From the NCBI GenBank assembly GCA_028751875.1, contig CM054140.1, forward strand, positions 50,709,714 to 50,773,713: a stretch of 64,000 nt of DNA. Direction: 5' to 3'. Both the position numbers and the translations under genes were made by a program. The notes under the pieces were generated by a model. That model worked only from the letters and a program-made list of their open reading frames with translations, was not told where the DNA came from and ran no database searches. Of the stretch, positions 36,691 through 47,599 are shown one piece after another (positions within the stretch are counted from its first letter, which is position 1; each line of letters begins with the position of its first letter). This DNA is from Rapana venosa (Eukaryota > Mollusca > Gastropoda > Neogastropoda > Muricidae).

Positions 36691-37739
36691 TTTCTACCCT
36701 AGTTTTCCCATAATCGCTTTCCCCCCCCATAGTACTTACTTTCCTATTTCCTAAGTTACCTCTATTACTATCCCCTAGTCTCCATTCACTCTATTTCCAT
36801 AGCCTCCACTCTACTTTACTTTCCCATTTTGTCGTTCTCTCTCATCCTTTTATTCAATCTCAAATAGTTCTCTCTTCTCATCTACCTTATTTCACTCTAT
36901 TACCTCATTTCTTCTATAATCTCCCTCTACTCTACCCAATTCTCGTTCTGCTACACTTTTACTGCCCTAGCTCTCTATGCTACCCTCTACTATACTCTCC
37001 TCACAAATCTTCTTTTTACCTTCCCTCTATTCCCACATAGTTCTCTCTACTCTCCCCTGCGTCTCTCCTCTATAATTAATTCTTCGAATAGTTCTCCTCT
37101 ACATCTCCCTGCTCTCCCTATAATTTATTTCTTTCTATTCTCCCTCGACGCTCCCCTCGTCTTCCTATACTTATTCTTTCTGTTTCTTCCCTCTACTCTC
37201 CTTGCTCCGTTACTCTCCTCTATTTTCTTTCCGTCAGATTCCCTATTTCCTTACTACTGTCCCCATAATTCTCCTTCCATACTCTACCCTCCTCCTAATT
37301 CATTCCTATCAGTAGGATACTTGTCACCTCCTAGATCTTTGCAACCATTCTTCATAGTTCCCTCTACTCTCCTCAAATCCTCCCATAGTACTTCTTCCTG
37401 TAATCTCCTCTCCATTACCTACTTCCCATCTAGTTCTTCCCTAATCTCCATACATCTCCATCTACTACACTCCCTATAGTTCTCTCAATAATCTCCTTCC
37501 TCTTCCCTCTCTCTCTCATCCTCTCAGTCTCTCTTACTCTCTCTCATCCCATACTCTCTCTCCATCTCTATGTTCTATAGTTCTTCTCCCTACACCTCTG
37601 CTCAATTTCTCTCTCCCCATTCGTCTCCCTTCTGCCAAACTGTCTCCGTAGTCTCCTCTGCATATCTCCTGTTGTCTCCCTCTGCATACTTCCCATTGTC
37701 TCCTCTGCCTTCTACTCTCCGTTCGTATCCCTCTGCCTA

Positions 37740-39120
37740 CTCCTCCCGTTGTATTCCCTCTTGCCATACTCTGCCCATTGTCTCCCTCTGCCATACTCTG
37801 CCCATTGTCTCCCTCCGCCATACTCTGCCCGTTGTTTCCCTCTGCCATACTCTGCCCATTGTCTCCCTTTACCATACTCTTCCCATTGTCTCCCTCTGCC
37901 ATACTCTCCCAGTTGTATCCCTTTGCCATACTCTGCCCATTGTCTCCCTCTGCCATACTCTCCCAGTTGTATCCCTTTGCCATACTCTGCCCATTGTCTC
38001 CCTCTGCCATACTCTGCCCATTGTCTCCCTCTGCCATACTCTGCCCATTGTCTCCCTCTGCCATACTCTGCCCATTGTCTCCCTCTGCCATACTCTGCCC
38101 ATTGTCTCCCTCTGCCATACTCTGCCCATTGTCTCCCTTTGCCATACTCTGCCCATTGTCTCCCTCTGCCATACTCTCCGAGTTGTATCCCTTTGCCATA
38201 CTCTGCCCATTGTCTCCCTCTGCCATACTCTGCCCATTGTCTCCCTTTGCCATACTCTGCCCATTGTCTCCCTCTGCCATACTCTCCCCGAGTCTCCTCT
38301 GCTACTCTCCCATGTCTCCCGCCATACTCTGCCCATTGTCTCCCTCTGCCATACTCTGCCCATTGTCTCCCTCTGCCATACTCTGCCCATTGTCTCCCTC
38401 TGCCAACTCTGCCCATTGTCTCCCTCTGCCATACTCTCCCATTGTCATCCCTTGCCATACTCTGGCCCATGTTCTCCTCTGCCATACTCTGCCCATTGTC
38501 TCCCTCTGCCATACTTCCATTGTCTCCTTGCCATCTTCCGTAGTCTCCCTTGCCATACTCTGCCCATTGTCTCCCTTGCCATACTCTCCATTGTTTCCCT
38601 CTGCCATACTCTGCCCATTGTCTCCCTCTGCCATACTCTGCCCATTGTCTCCCTCTGCCATACTCTGCCCATTGTCTCCCTCTGCCATTCTCTCCCCGTA
38701 GTCTCCCTCTGCCATACTCTGCCCATTGTCTCCCTGTGCCATACTCTGGTCATTGTTTCCCTCTGCCATACTCTGCCCATTGTCTCCCTCTGCCATACTC
38801 TCCCCGTAGTCTCCCTCTGCCATACTCTCCCAGTTGTCTCCCTGTGCCATACTCTCCCCGTTGTCTCCCTCTGCCATACTCTGCCCATTGTTTCCCTATG
38901 CCATACTCTGCCCATTGTCTCCCTCTGCCATACTCTCCCCGTTGTCTCCCTCTGCCATACTCTGCCCATTGTCACCCTCTGCTATACTATTCCCATTGTC
39001 TCCCTCTGCCATACTGTGCCCATTGTCTCCCTCTGCCATACTATCCCTATTGTCACCCTCTGCCCATTGTCTCCCTCTGCCATACTCTGCCCATCGTCTC
39101 CCCGTGCCATACTCTGGCCA
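37740..39120. repeat. 27 bp minisatellite, about 50 units
   Basis: The unit is CTGCCATACTCTGCCCATTG plus TCTCCCT. Variants replace CCCATTGTC with CCCAGTTGTATC-, CCCCGTTGTC- or CCCCGTAGTC-like blocks. Near 37900-37980 a 54 bp two-unit pattern repeats. Because 27 is divisible by 3 and the unit lacks stops in any frame, all six frames stay open for 190-517 codons. None is a gene. Confidence 0.95.
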
Positions 39121-39734
39121 TAGTTTCCATCTACAACTGTTCCCACAGTTTGTCCGTCTATGTGTTCTGACCCCCTTTTTACCTTCTACTGTACTCTCCC
39201 CATCGTTCTTCCTCTACTCTTCTCTTCATGATCTCCCCTACTCTTCCTAGGCCCATAGTGTCGCCATGATCTCCCTCTACTCTCCCGTAGTCTCTCTGCT
39301 TCCACTCTATTCTCTCTGTAGTTCTCCTTCTATTTCCCCCATAGTTCTTTTTGTACTCTCCCTAAATTTTCTTAGGGTTCTTTCCACTATCCCCATAGCC
39401 TCTCTATTCTCCACCTTCATCCCAGTAGTTCCCCTCACTACACTCCTCGTAGTTTCCCACCACTCTCCCCAAAGTTCTCCCCACTACACTACTCTAGTCT
39501 TCCACCACTCTCCCCAAAGTTCTCCTTCTACTCTACTTATACTCCCACCACTCTCCCCAAAGTTCCCCCTCACCACTCTCTTCTAGGCATTCACCATCTC
39601 CCCAAAGCTCTCCCTCACTACTCTCCCCAAAGCTCCCCCTCACCACCTTCTAGGCATCCACTACTCTCCTCAAAGCTCTCCCTCACTATTCTCCCCAAAG
39701 CTCTCCATCACTACTCTCCGCAAAGCTCTCCCTC

Positions 39735-40010
39735 ACTACTCTCTTCTAGGCGTCCACCATCTCCCCAAAGCTCTCCCTCACTACTCTCTTCTAGGCGTCC
39801 ACCATCTCCCCAAAGCTCTCCCTCACTACTCTCTTCTAGGCGTCCACCACTCTCCCCAAAGCTCTCCCTCACTACTCTCTTCTAGGCGTCTACCACTCTC
39901 CCCAAAGCTCTCCCTCACTACTCTCTTCTAGGCGTCTACCACTCTCCCCAAAGCTCTCCCTCACTACTCTCTTCTAGGCGTCTACCACTCTCCCCAAAGC
40001 TCTCCTCCGC
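39735..40010. repeat. 45-46 bp minisatellite, about 6 units
   Basis: The motif CTCTTCTAGGCGTCCACCAT plus CTCCCCAAAGCTCTCCCTCA. Start points of CTAGG at 39746, 39791, 39836, 39882, 39928 and 39974 give periods of 45, 45, 46, 46 and 46. Diverged units extend left to about 39580. Confidence 0.9.
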
Positions 40011-40132
40011 TCCTGACAGTCTCCAACCACTCTCCCTCACAATTCTCCCAATAGTTCTCCTTTTACTGTCTCCATAGTCTCCCTTACTCTCACTCTCCCT
40101 CCTCTTCCTATAGTTCTCCCTCTTCTCATGAC

Positions 40133-40202
40133 ACATCACCTTCCCAGTAGTCTAGTGGACCGTTGGGGCAACGCTGAAGATTTTACAACCAACTTCTTCT
40201 AT
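40133..40202 (-). mobile_element. about 70 bp RTE 3' end inside the pyrimidine block
   Basis: CAGTAGTCTAGTGGACCGTT then GGGGCAACGCTGAAGATTTT, ACAACCAACTTCTTCT: the reverse complement of the RTE terminal module at 11812-11935. It interrupts the pyrimidine-rich sequence. Confidence 0.6.
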
Positions 40203-40567
40203 TACCTCCTATATTCCCCCATAGTCTCCTTTACTCTCTCTTTCTCCACTCTTCCCATAGTCTTCCCATAATTCTCTCTCCACTCTCCCCATAGTCTTCC
40301 TCTGCTCTACCTAGAGCTCTCCCAAAACTGTCCCCATAATCTTCAACTACTTATTCTCCCTCCCCTGCCGTTAGTTCTCCTCTTTCTATTCTGCCTTTAG
40401 TTCTCCTATATTCTCCCTCCACTCTCATCACAGTCTCCCTCTATTTCACTATAGTCTCATAGACACTCTCTACTCTGCCCATAGTCTCCCTCCCTCTACT
40501 TCATGTCCCTCCCTCCTAGTCTCCCCCATCCTCTCTCTCTCTCTTTCTCTCTCTCTCTCTTTCTCTC

Positions 40568-40599
<32 letters not shown>

Positions 40600-40639
40600 G
40601 GCTCAATCTCCTTTCTTTTTCTTTCCCTTTTTCGTTTCT

Positions 40640-40842
40640 TTGAAAAGTGCACGATTTTCCGTATTTAGGAAGGATGGTAGTAAACAGACATGTATTATAC
40701 ACAAACTGGCCAGGCCAGATCGTAAATTTCACAACCAACCACTTGGAATGTGACGGGCACTTTGCAGATTCGAACCCGCGTCTTCGAGACTGTAAGGATC
40801 AGAAGACATTCGCCTTATCCATTAGGCTATCGTGCCGCCTTC
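40640..40842 (-). repeat. tRNA-derived SINE with good A and B boxes
   Basis: Minus strand: GGCGGCACGATAGCCTAATG with A box TAGCCTAATGG (40819-40829) and a near-consensus B box GGGTTCGAATC (40767-40777), spaced about 41 bp. The anticodon-loop equivalent is TCTTCTGATC. The body continues to lower coordinates (CACATTCCAAGTGGTTGG on minus). It is not a functional tRNA: the acceptor stem does not pair and no 3' end fits. Confidence 0.6.
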
Positions 40843-40936
40843 ATGCTAACCTGATATTAAAAAAAATATACCTAACTTTTGGGACACTAGAAAGACGAAA
40901 GTAGACAGAAGTTCAGTCGTGAGTAGTACTAACATT

Positions 40937-40976
<40 letters not shown>

Positions 40977-41061
40977 ATTTCATTTAACGTTTCTTCACAA
41001 CCTTTGATAGTATGGAAAGTGTATCTAGAGAACACTTAATGAACAATTAACTGAAGACAGA

Positions 41062-41079
41062 GACAGAGAGAGAGAGAGC

Positions 41080-41136
<57 letters not shown>

Positions 41137-41530
41137 CATCTTTCATTGCCATAGAAGCCCAGAAGGCTTGTAGACACAACCAGTAAACCAGTTTTTAAGG
41201 AAAAAAAATACTAAAGATGCAGGCAATCAAAAACGTACTTTGCTGATGGTCTTTCAAACTAATCAAACTGCAATAAATCACCTCGAAACAATTTATTGAT
41301 ACACACAGACGGGATTAGAAGCAGTCAGATTGCTGTACTACTGCCTTCAGTAGATTTCTTCGTAAATCATAAAACAACACACAAGCACCCAAAACATGAA
41401 ACTCATCCTCTATAACTCCACACACATTGCATAATTTTTCTGCTCTTGAGGAGCTTGTGTATCGACTTACGCTCAATGTTTTAATCATAAGCACTTATTC
41501 TAAGCTTGCCAAAAGCTTGTATTGCATGTA
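41062..41530 (-). mobile_element. LINE 3' end with zinc signature and TC tail
   Basis: Minus strand: LRISALMIKTLSVSRYTSSS, then RAEKLCNVCGVIEDEFHVLG, AC, LFYDLRRNLLKAVV. This is the same C-terminal C-x2-C, H, C block as segments A and E at 26-31 kb. The 3' UTR ends ATGGCAATGAAAGATGCC and (TC)n (41062-41135), with CAATGAAA in place of CAATAAA. 5'-truncated near 41530. Confidence 0.6.
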
Positions 41531-41559
41531 TTGTTTTGTATTACATAGCAAACCACTTT

Positions 41560-41900
41560 AAGTCACGGCAGATTTCTCTGCGTCAAATTCGGACTGTTCT
41601 CCCCGGGGAGAGCGCATCGCCATAAGAGCAGCGCCACCCTTTTTTTTTTCTATGTTCCTGCTTGCAACTGTATATGATTCCCTATCAGAGTGGCTTTTTG
41701 CCACAGAATTTGTCCAGGGACAACTCCCTTTTTGCCGTGGGTTCTTTTACATGCGCTAAATAATCATGCGTCACACACGGGGCCTCTCTATTTATTGTCT
41801 CATTCGAAAGGGTATACTCACGGTCTAGTGGATGGAGGAAAATTTCGAGCGTAAACAAGGATCAAACCACCACACACTTCTAGTGTGTTAAACTTAAAAG
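41560..41900 (-). repeat. molluscan-type tRNA-SINE, longest copy
   Basis: Plus reads ACTTTAAGTCACGGCAGATT, GTTCTCCCCGGGGAGAGCGC, TTTGCCGTGGGTTCTTTTAC, ACACACGGGGCCTCTCTATT and GGTCTAGTGGATGGAGG. On minus a B-box-like GGTTTGATCC lies near 41865-41874, so the tRNA head is just lost. The 3' end on minus has an AATACAA-type tail (41525-41550). Confidence 0.7.
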
Positions 41901-41904
41901 TGGT

Positions 41905-41948
<44 letters not shown>

Positions 41949-43270
41949 GTACTCCGCTTGTTAGTGGGATATCGGTAGTTAGATAGATGGTAGGCATTAT
42001 TTTTTAATTATTTCATCATAAAATTCCAGTTTGGTTCTTTTAGTTTTTTATCGTTTCCAGAACTGAACATAACATTTCCTTTCTAACTGCTAACAGGAAG
42101 CAGATTTAAGTCTGTTTTTACTTAATGTTGATTGATTGTTCCAAACATGACTAAGCCCCAAGTAATAAAGAATATGTCTAACAAACAATATCCAAGCCTT
42201 TAACTCTATCCTTTTGGGTCAGCATATCATTTCATTACCTTTTTAATGTAAGTGCTATGATGTGCATCTAAGGTAAAGCTTTGGTCCAATAGCCAATAAC
42301 TCTCGCAGGCTGCAAGACAGCAACAAAGTCAGGGATTGAGTTTTCTCGTGCACCTTTAACGGTTATTATCCTGCGTCTGCACAACAAAACTAAACTCATC
42401 GTATATTAAAATGAACTACAAAAACACAAGCAGTAAAATGCACTATTGTATTTGAGAAAATTATCTAGCTGCGATCTATAGCCGATTTAAGCCTTCAAAT
42501 AGACACCCACCTTTAACAGCCTCAGCTATATCTTTAAAAATAAAACACTTAAAATCTAACAAATCAAAACATTTCATAACAGGAGGAAAAAAGAATGCGA
42601 TCAATGGCTTTCATTCATATAGCTATCATCAAACACTGCTGTTTCTGAGAGGAGACATTTACAGTCAGACAATGCTGCAAAGACACAGTGCTCCTTCTTG
42701 TTCACATAATTACTCTTCCATTCAGCTAACAAAAGCCCTACATATAATTGACAGTATAAATAGTCTGTAGCATAATATAAAGTACACTAACACTCTCCAA
42801 TCTTATGTTTATTCACATTGAAACCTAAAATGTATCTTAGAATCGTACTTTTGGTTTGCATTTTATAGAATCGAGTTGAGTTGATTTGAACTTGTTTACA
42901 GCAAGAACAGCTATTTACCACCATGTTTCAAAAGCTATCTATATATCTTTATATTATGCATTTAGATAAAGCTTTTAGGTATAATTTTCAGCCATAGTAC
43001 ACTATTTACTGGACATGATTCCACAAATAAAGGAATTCGGAAATGCTTTGCCAATGTTGTGAGCTGACATGATGCAGCAGAGGAAAATGTTGATTTAACA
43101 AAAGGAAAGATATTTTCCAACCATTGACATAAAACGAGTAAAGTCAATAAACTTGACAATCATATGATGAATAAGAGCATATAGTATGGTATCTCAAAGC
43201 TGCTGTTTAAGACTTTTCCTTCCTAATTCAGATACACCAACGATGAGGCTGCAAGGGAAATAATTATATA
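41901..43270. other. unassigned, with (AAAT)n at 41908-41949
   Basis: AT-rich, no coding or repeat motif recognised beyond the AAAT microsatellite. Confidence 0.4.
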
Positions 43271-43274
43271 AAAA

Positions 43275-43465
43275 AATAATAATAATAAATGGCATTTATA
43301 TAGCGCTAAATCTTGCAAAGACAAATCAAAGCGCATGCATTCGACCTAATCTTACACAGTCATACAACCAATGACAAATAATCAATAGTTCAAACAGATA
43401 TTACAAACATGGTACTGCAGACCAAATCTATGAAATAAAATTGCAATTGTCAAATGTTTTTCAAA

Positions 43466-43502
<37 letters not shown>

Positions 43503-44255
43503 CATATACTTTAGCAGGGTGATAGGACATGGGTTAGTGAAGGGTGGGATAGTTCTGATATGAGACAGGAGGGGGGAAATCTTAGGTTTGAAATAAATAT
43601 GTCTTGAGGCTTGATTTAAAAGTGTCATAGCTAGGCTTCTGGCGAAGAGAGAGAGGGAGCTCATTCTAGGTCGATGGACCCGAAATAGAGAAAGGGCGGT
43701 GGCCAACAGTAGATTGGTTGAATCTAGGTATTCGTAGGCACAAGGTATCTGCAGCAGAGTGGAGGGAACGTGAAGGAGTGTACAGGTTAAGACATTCACA
43801 GAGGTAGGAGGGTGCAATTTTGTGGAGACATTTGTAACAGAGGGTACTGATCTTATACTCTACTCTCTGTGGCACAGGCAGCCAGTGGAGAGATCGCAAG
43901 AGGGGGGTAATGTGCTCCGATTTTTTCTTTCTGAGAACTAGCGAGCTGCCGAGTTTTGTATACGTTGAAGGGAGTGAATAGATGATGCTGGCAGACCAGA
44001 CAAAAGAGAATTGCAATAGTCCAGACGTGAAAGAATGAGAGAAGTGACAAGTTTGGCTGTTGCGTCTGTGGACAGGTACTTTCGAATTGCACTAATACGC
44101 CGTAACTGATAGTAGCACGACTGACAGGTCTGGGTGATGAATTTTCGCATAGAGAGTGTGTTGTCGATAACAACACCTAGGTACTTCACAGCAGTGGATA
44201 GAGGGACTGATGCATTGCCAAGTTCTATTGAAGCTGTTGTAATGGAAGAGAATAA
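43275..44255 (-). mobile_element. L2/CR1-type LINE, copy C, 3' part, pseudogene
   Basis: Minus: ITTASIELGNASVPLSTAVK, YLGVVIDNTLSMRKFITQTC, QLRRISAIRKYLSTDATAKL, SLILSRLDYCNSLLSGLPAS, then, in shifted frames, PLLRSLHWLPVPQRVEYKIS and IPRFNQSTVGHRPFSISGPS. 3' UTR with a CA tract (43469-43499). Tail CAAAGACAAATCAAAGCGC, ATATAGCGC and (AAT)n at 43278. Very similar to copy A. 5'-truncated at about 44255, where unrelated sequence begins. Confidence 0.8.
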
Positions 44256-44355
44256 TACAACCAGAATTTGAACAAAATCACCAGCTGATGATAAAAATTC
44301 TATTAACATCTACACCCAGATAAAGAAAAACTTAAAATATATATACAAATTAGTT

Positions 44356-44359
<4 letters not shown>

Positions 44360-44420
<61 letters not shown>
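44360..44420. repeat. (AT)n microsatellite
   Basis: About 60 bp of pure AT, able to extrude as a cruciform. Confidence 0.9.
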
Positions 44421-44423
<3 letters not shown>

Positions 44424-45599
44424 GCCAGGTAGACACACGGCTACACTTAACTTAGATTCAAACAGCCAAACCGATACTAGCCTTGTGGTCAATATATATT
44501 CAGTTTTCTCAACTCTATGTAAACTCATTATTATGCTTAGGATATATTTATATTTTTATATTTAGTATATTATCTAAATAGTTTATTTTCCAATATTCTG
44601 AATGTTGTCTAAATAATTCTTTTAGTCATTCAATAATAGGGCCCCAGTTATCTCCCTTAAATGTGAGCGTTGGTCTGATCTAGCAAAGAAAATCAATAAT
44701 AATAACTTTATTAAGTCATATTGTTTGCTCATATTCATGGATATGATTGTTGAAGTATTGATCTTGACTCGATTCATTTCAACCACAATGAGAGTTTTCT
44801 ATTTTGTTGTAAATCAATATTTTTCGTCTATTGGTATAGGTACTGTATGTATTCAAATATTAACTGCTAGAAAAGCAGTTCTAATTTTTATTTAAGGAAT
44901 CTTTAATAAATCATAATTATTGTGCGATTGAAGAACATGTGTAATAAACTCTATTTAGATCAATAAAACAGCTCATATTAATTAGTAGTAGATTGTAGGC
45001 GTAAGTTGTACATAATGTGCCAGTCCTAAATTTTAGCTAACCGCCATTCCTTGTTGTAAACAAGTTTGAATTGTCGAACTAAATTCTAACAAATGCAGAC
45101 ATAAAAATATAAATGTATGGTATGTTTTGGGTTTTGTTATGAATAAATATAAGATTGGAAGATGTTAGTATGGATAATTTGTAGTATTAGAGATCGTTAT
45201 ATTTTAGATCTGACGAACAGCTTTAAGAAGCTTGCTTGGGTGCAAGCAGACCAGAAACTGTGTTTTCACATGACTGGTTAATTATGAACATCTCCTCTCA
45301 TGGACATCTGTGGTTTATAATATGTATATGTATGTAAACTGTGGTGCATATCCTTCTTTTTATAGTCATAAAGTACTTAGTTTTGTTGAAGTTTTAATGT
45401 TTTATTTCCGAAAGTTATAGTGTGCAGCTGTTAAAAGTGTATCTAGTTGGAGGCTTTAATGGCTAATAGTTTGCAGCCAAATGATTTTTGTGCAAAATGC
45501 AATAATGCATCTTAATGCTTATATTTTCTAGTTTATTTTGATATATAATATGTCTAGTTTCGTTACGCGGACAGCAAGATAACCACCACTGAAGCTGCA
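44421..45599. other. unassigned, very AT-rich
   Basis: No motif recognised. The GGGCCCCAGTTATCTCCC patch near 44640 is unusual in composition but unassigned. Confidence 0.4.
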
Positions 45600-45912
45600 G
45601 GAGAAAACACAAAATCTCCTTCACCTTGGGCCAAATCGGCCAAAACGATAGCAGTGTGGTGGCGCTGTCTTTGCAGTTCGCTCGCGTGGCAGGGATATAT
45701 ATAGACGGGGGAAGGAGAGAACGCCACATGCTAGGCTACAGGCCAAGGAAAGCAGAGAGTGAGGGAGAGAGAGAGAGACCATTCACTCACGCAGCAGTAG
45801 ATGGCTGAATAAAGAGGTGATAACCAAAGCTGCTGTCTTCCACTGAGTCTTCTTTTGCCTGGTTGCTTCTATCCTTGCCCCTCGGCACGGTCACAAGTGG
45901 CGCTGCGAGCGG
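45600..45912 (+). mobile_element. candidate LTR 3' part plus primer-binding site
   Basis: A GC-richer island has a TATA-like AGGGATATATATAGACGGGG (45691-45710), an AATAAA at 45808-45813, a terminal ...TCACA and then TGGCGCTGCGAGCGG (45898-45912). The last is the complement of a tRNA 3' end (ccgctcgcagcgCCA), as expected of a primer-binding site beside a 5' LTR. No gag/pol frame follows and no matching second LTR was found, so this may be a remnant or coincidence. Confidence 0.35.
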
Positions 45913-47299
45913 AGTCTAGTACATTTTTTTTCTATTCTTATTCTTGATTGTGGTTGTCCAATACCAGGTGGAAATATTGAATGAAATTGATATGTCCCTG
46001 AGGGATAACTAGTGGTTTTGAGGAAGTATGTTTAAATAACAAGTCCTCATATTGCCATTTTCAAAGTTCAAAATAAGGAAAGAAAGTGGCTTAAAATTTG
46101 CTCAGAAGTGACATTTTGGTCGATTCATTTTTGTTTTGTGTGGGAAAATCTGAATTTCATAATTTTGGTTATTTGGTATATTTATGGGTTTTTTGGTGTT
46201 TAGTTTGACATGTTTGGTCACATAACATGGATGGTTATCACTCTGAACTAGTTGTGTATTTTTTATTTGGGTTTTGGTATGTTTATGATTGTGTAGGTTT
46301 TGTGTATTTGACATTTAATCATTTGGTTTATTTGGAATGTTGAAAGATTTGAGAACAACTATTATGCAGCTAGTTTATAGTTGGTTAAATGACGAGGCAG
46401 AACTGAATAGAGGAAGTTGTCACAAAGTTAACGAGGGAAAGTGGTGGAGAAATGTTCAAATAACAAGTCCTCACTACCACTGGAGTTAACTCAAAAGGAC
46501 AAATCAGTTGCGAATAGAAATATTTGAAAAAGATATTCATTTATTTGTGAAGTATGGGTAGCATACTTGATTCTGAGGTGCCTTGCTCAAATAGCAACCC
46601 CTCTGTAGTCTAAAGGATAGCAATTATGATTTTTTTATGATCAGGGACCAGTAAGGATGTTTTTAGTAGGTGACAGGAAAGAGCTGACTTAGAGGATTTT
46701 GCTCAAACAGCAATCCATCTGAAGTCTGTTATAATCCTAACCTTGTCCTGACTAAGAATGAAGTTTGTTAAAATACAATTTCTTTCTGTAGTCAGTCATA
46801 GCCTTTATTGTCAGAGCAAAAAAACAAAAAAACAAAAACTGTGTAGCAGTCTAGGAGGAATTTTGTTTATATAACAGATCCCCTTTAGACAGCATCAGTA
46901 CACATAGAGAATTATCCCAAGGAATAAGGAAATCGCAAGCTGTTTTTATGATTTTAGTGTTAAAATAACATAAATCATAAAGGTGCGAGATGTGTTTTCT
47001 TTGATATTCTGTTTTGAAGTGTTTGATGTTGTACCACAATCTGTGTTTTATGATTATATTGTTAAAATAACATAAATCATAACAGCATAAAATGTGTGTA
47101 CACTGTATTTTTCTTGTTGTGAACAGCTGATGCCAGAACCAGTTTTGATTATTATGATTGGCACAGGAACTAATCTTTTGAGCATGTTTTGTTAGAACTT
47201 ATTTCAGTTGCTTAGTTGGCATGTAGTATATATTTTTGAGAAATGAGTACCAATTTTTATGGATAGTTATTTGTGTGTCAGCGAGGACGCTGACAGAGT
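45913..47299. other. unassigned, with a recurring degenerate motif
   Basis: No coding motif. A degenerate block (AAATAACAAGTCCTC / TCAAATAGCAACCCCTCT / TCAAACAGCAATCCATCT / ATATAACAGATCCCCTTTAG) recurs near 46032, 46459, 46587, 46704 and 46873. A 45 bp pair (TGTTAAAATAACATAAATCA core) sits at about 46958 and 47060. Confidence 0.4.
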
Positions 47300-47530
47300 T
47301 TGTGGGGGGGTGTGTAGCATTTTTGCTTTTGTTTGTTTGGGGTTTTCTTTGTTGTTTTTTCTTTTTTTTCTTGTTTTCTTTTTTTTCTTTCTTTTACTTA
47401 AGGAGCTAGTTACTTGAAAAGGTTTTGTGAACTTTATGAATTGCTGCACTTGTTTGTGTCTATCCATTCCCCCTTGTTTATGGACTCTGAAGTCTGAACA
47501 ATAAAATCGTTTGTCATTGTCATTGTCATT

Positions 47531-47596
<66 letters not shown>
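47300..47596 (+). mobile_element. LINE 3' end with AATAAA, short tandem tail and (TC)n
   Basis: Plus strand: a T-rich UTR, CTGAACAATAAAATCG, TTTGTCATTGTCATTGTCAT and then (TC)n interrupted by GCTCGC (47530-47596). This is the same terminal architecture as segments A, B, D and F at 25-30 kb, in the opposite orientation. No RT motif upstream, so the truncated copy's 5' limit is unknown. Confidence 0.5.
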
Positions 47597-47599
47597 GTT

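Larger units (their letters stand above)
36700..40620. repeat. 3.9 kb pyrimidine-rich (plus strand) satellite-like block
   Basis: The plus strand is overwhelmingly C and T for nearly 4 kb, built of variants of 'CTCTACTCTCCC' and 'CCATAGTTCTCC'. It contains two regular arrays (37740-39120 and 39735-40010), a small RTE insertion (40133-40202) and ends in (TC)n (40525-40600). The flanks (36700-37730 and 39120-39730) look like older, diverged versions of the same pyrimidine-rich units. Confidence 0.85.

Noticed and set aside
37740..39120. CRISPR-like array (short regular repeats)
   Set aside because: Units are contiguous with no spacers, and the setting is eukaryotic.
37570..39123. 517-codon plus-strand open frame and long minus-strand frames
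   Set aside because: They are products of the 27 bp minisatellite, which has no stop in any frame; there is no start context, domain or codon bias.
40767..40838. tRNA gene
   Set aside because: A and B boxes are good, but the acceptor stem does not form and the sequence continues into a SINE-like body.
47311..47520. 3' LTR starting TGTAGC after a G-rich tract, paired with TGTAGC at 44421
   Set aside because: The two sequences share only the first six bases; the right one ends as a LINE-type AATAAA plus simple tail.
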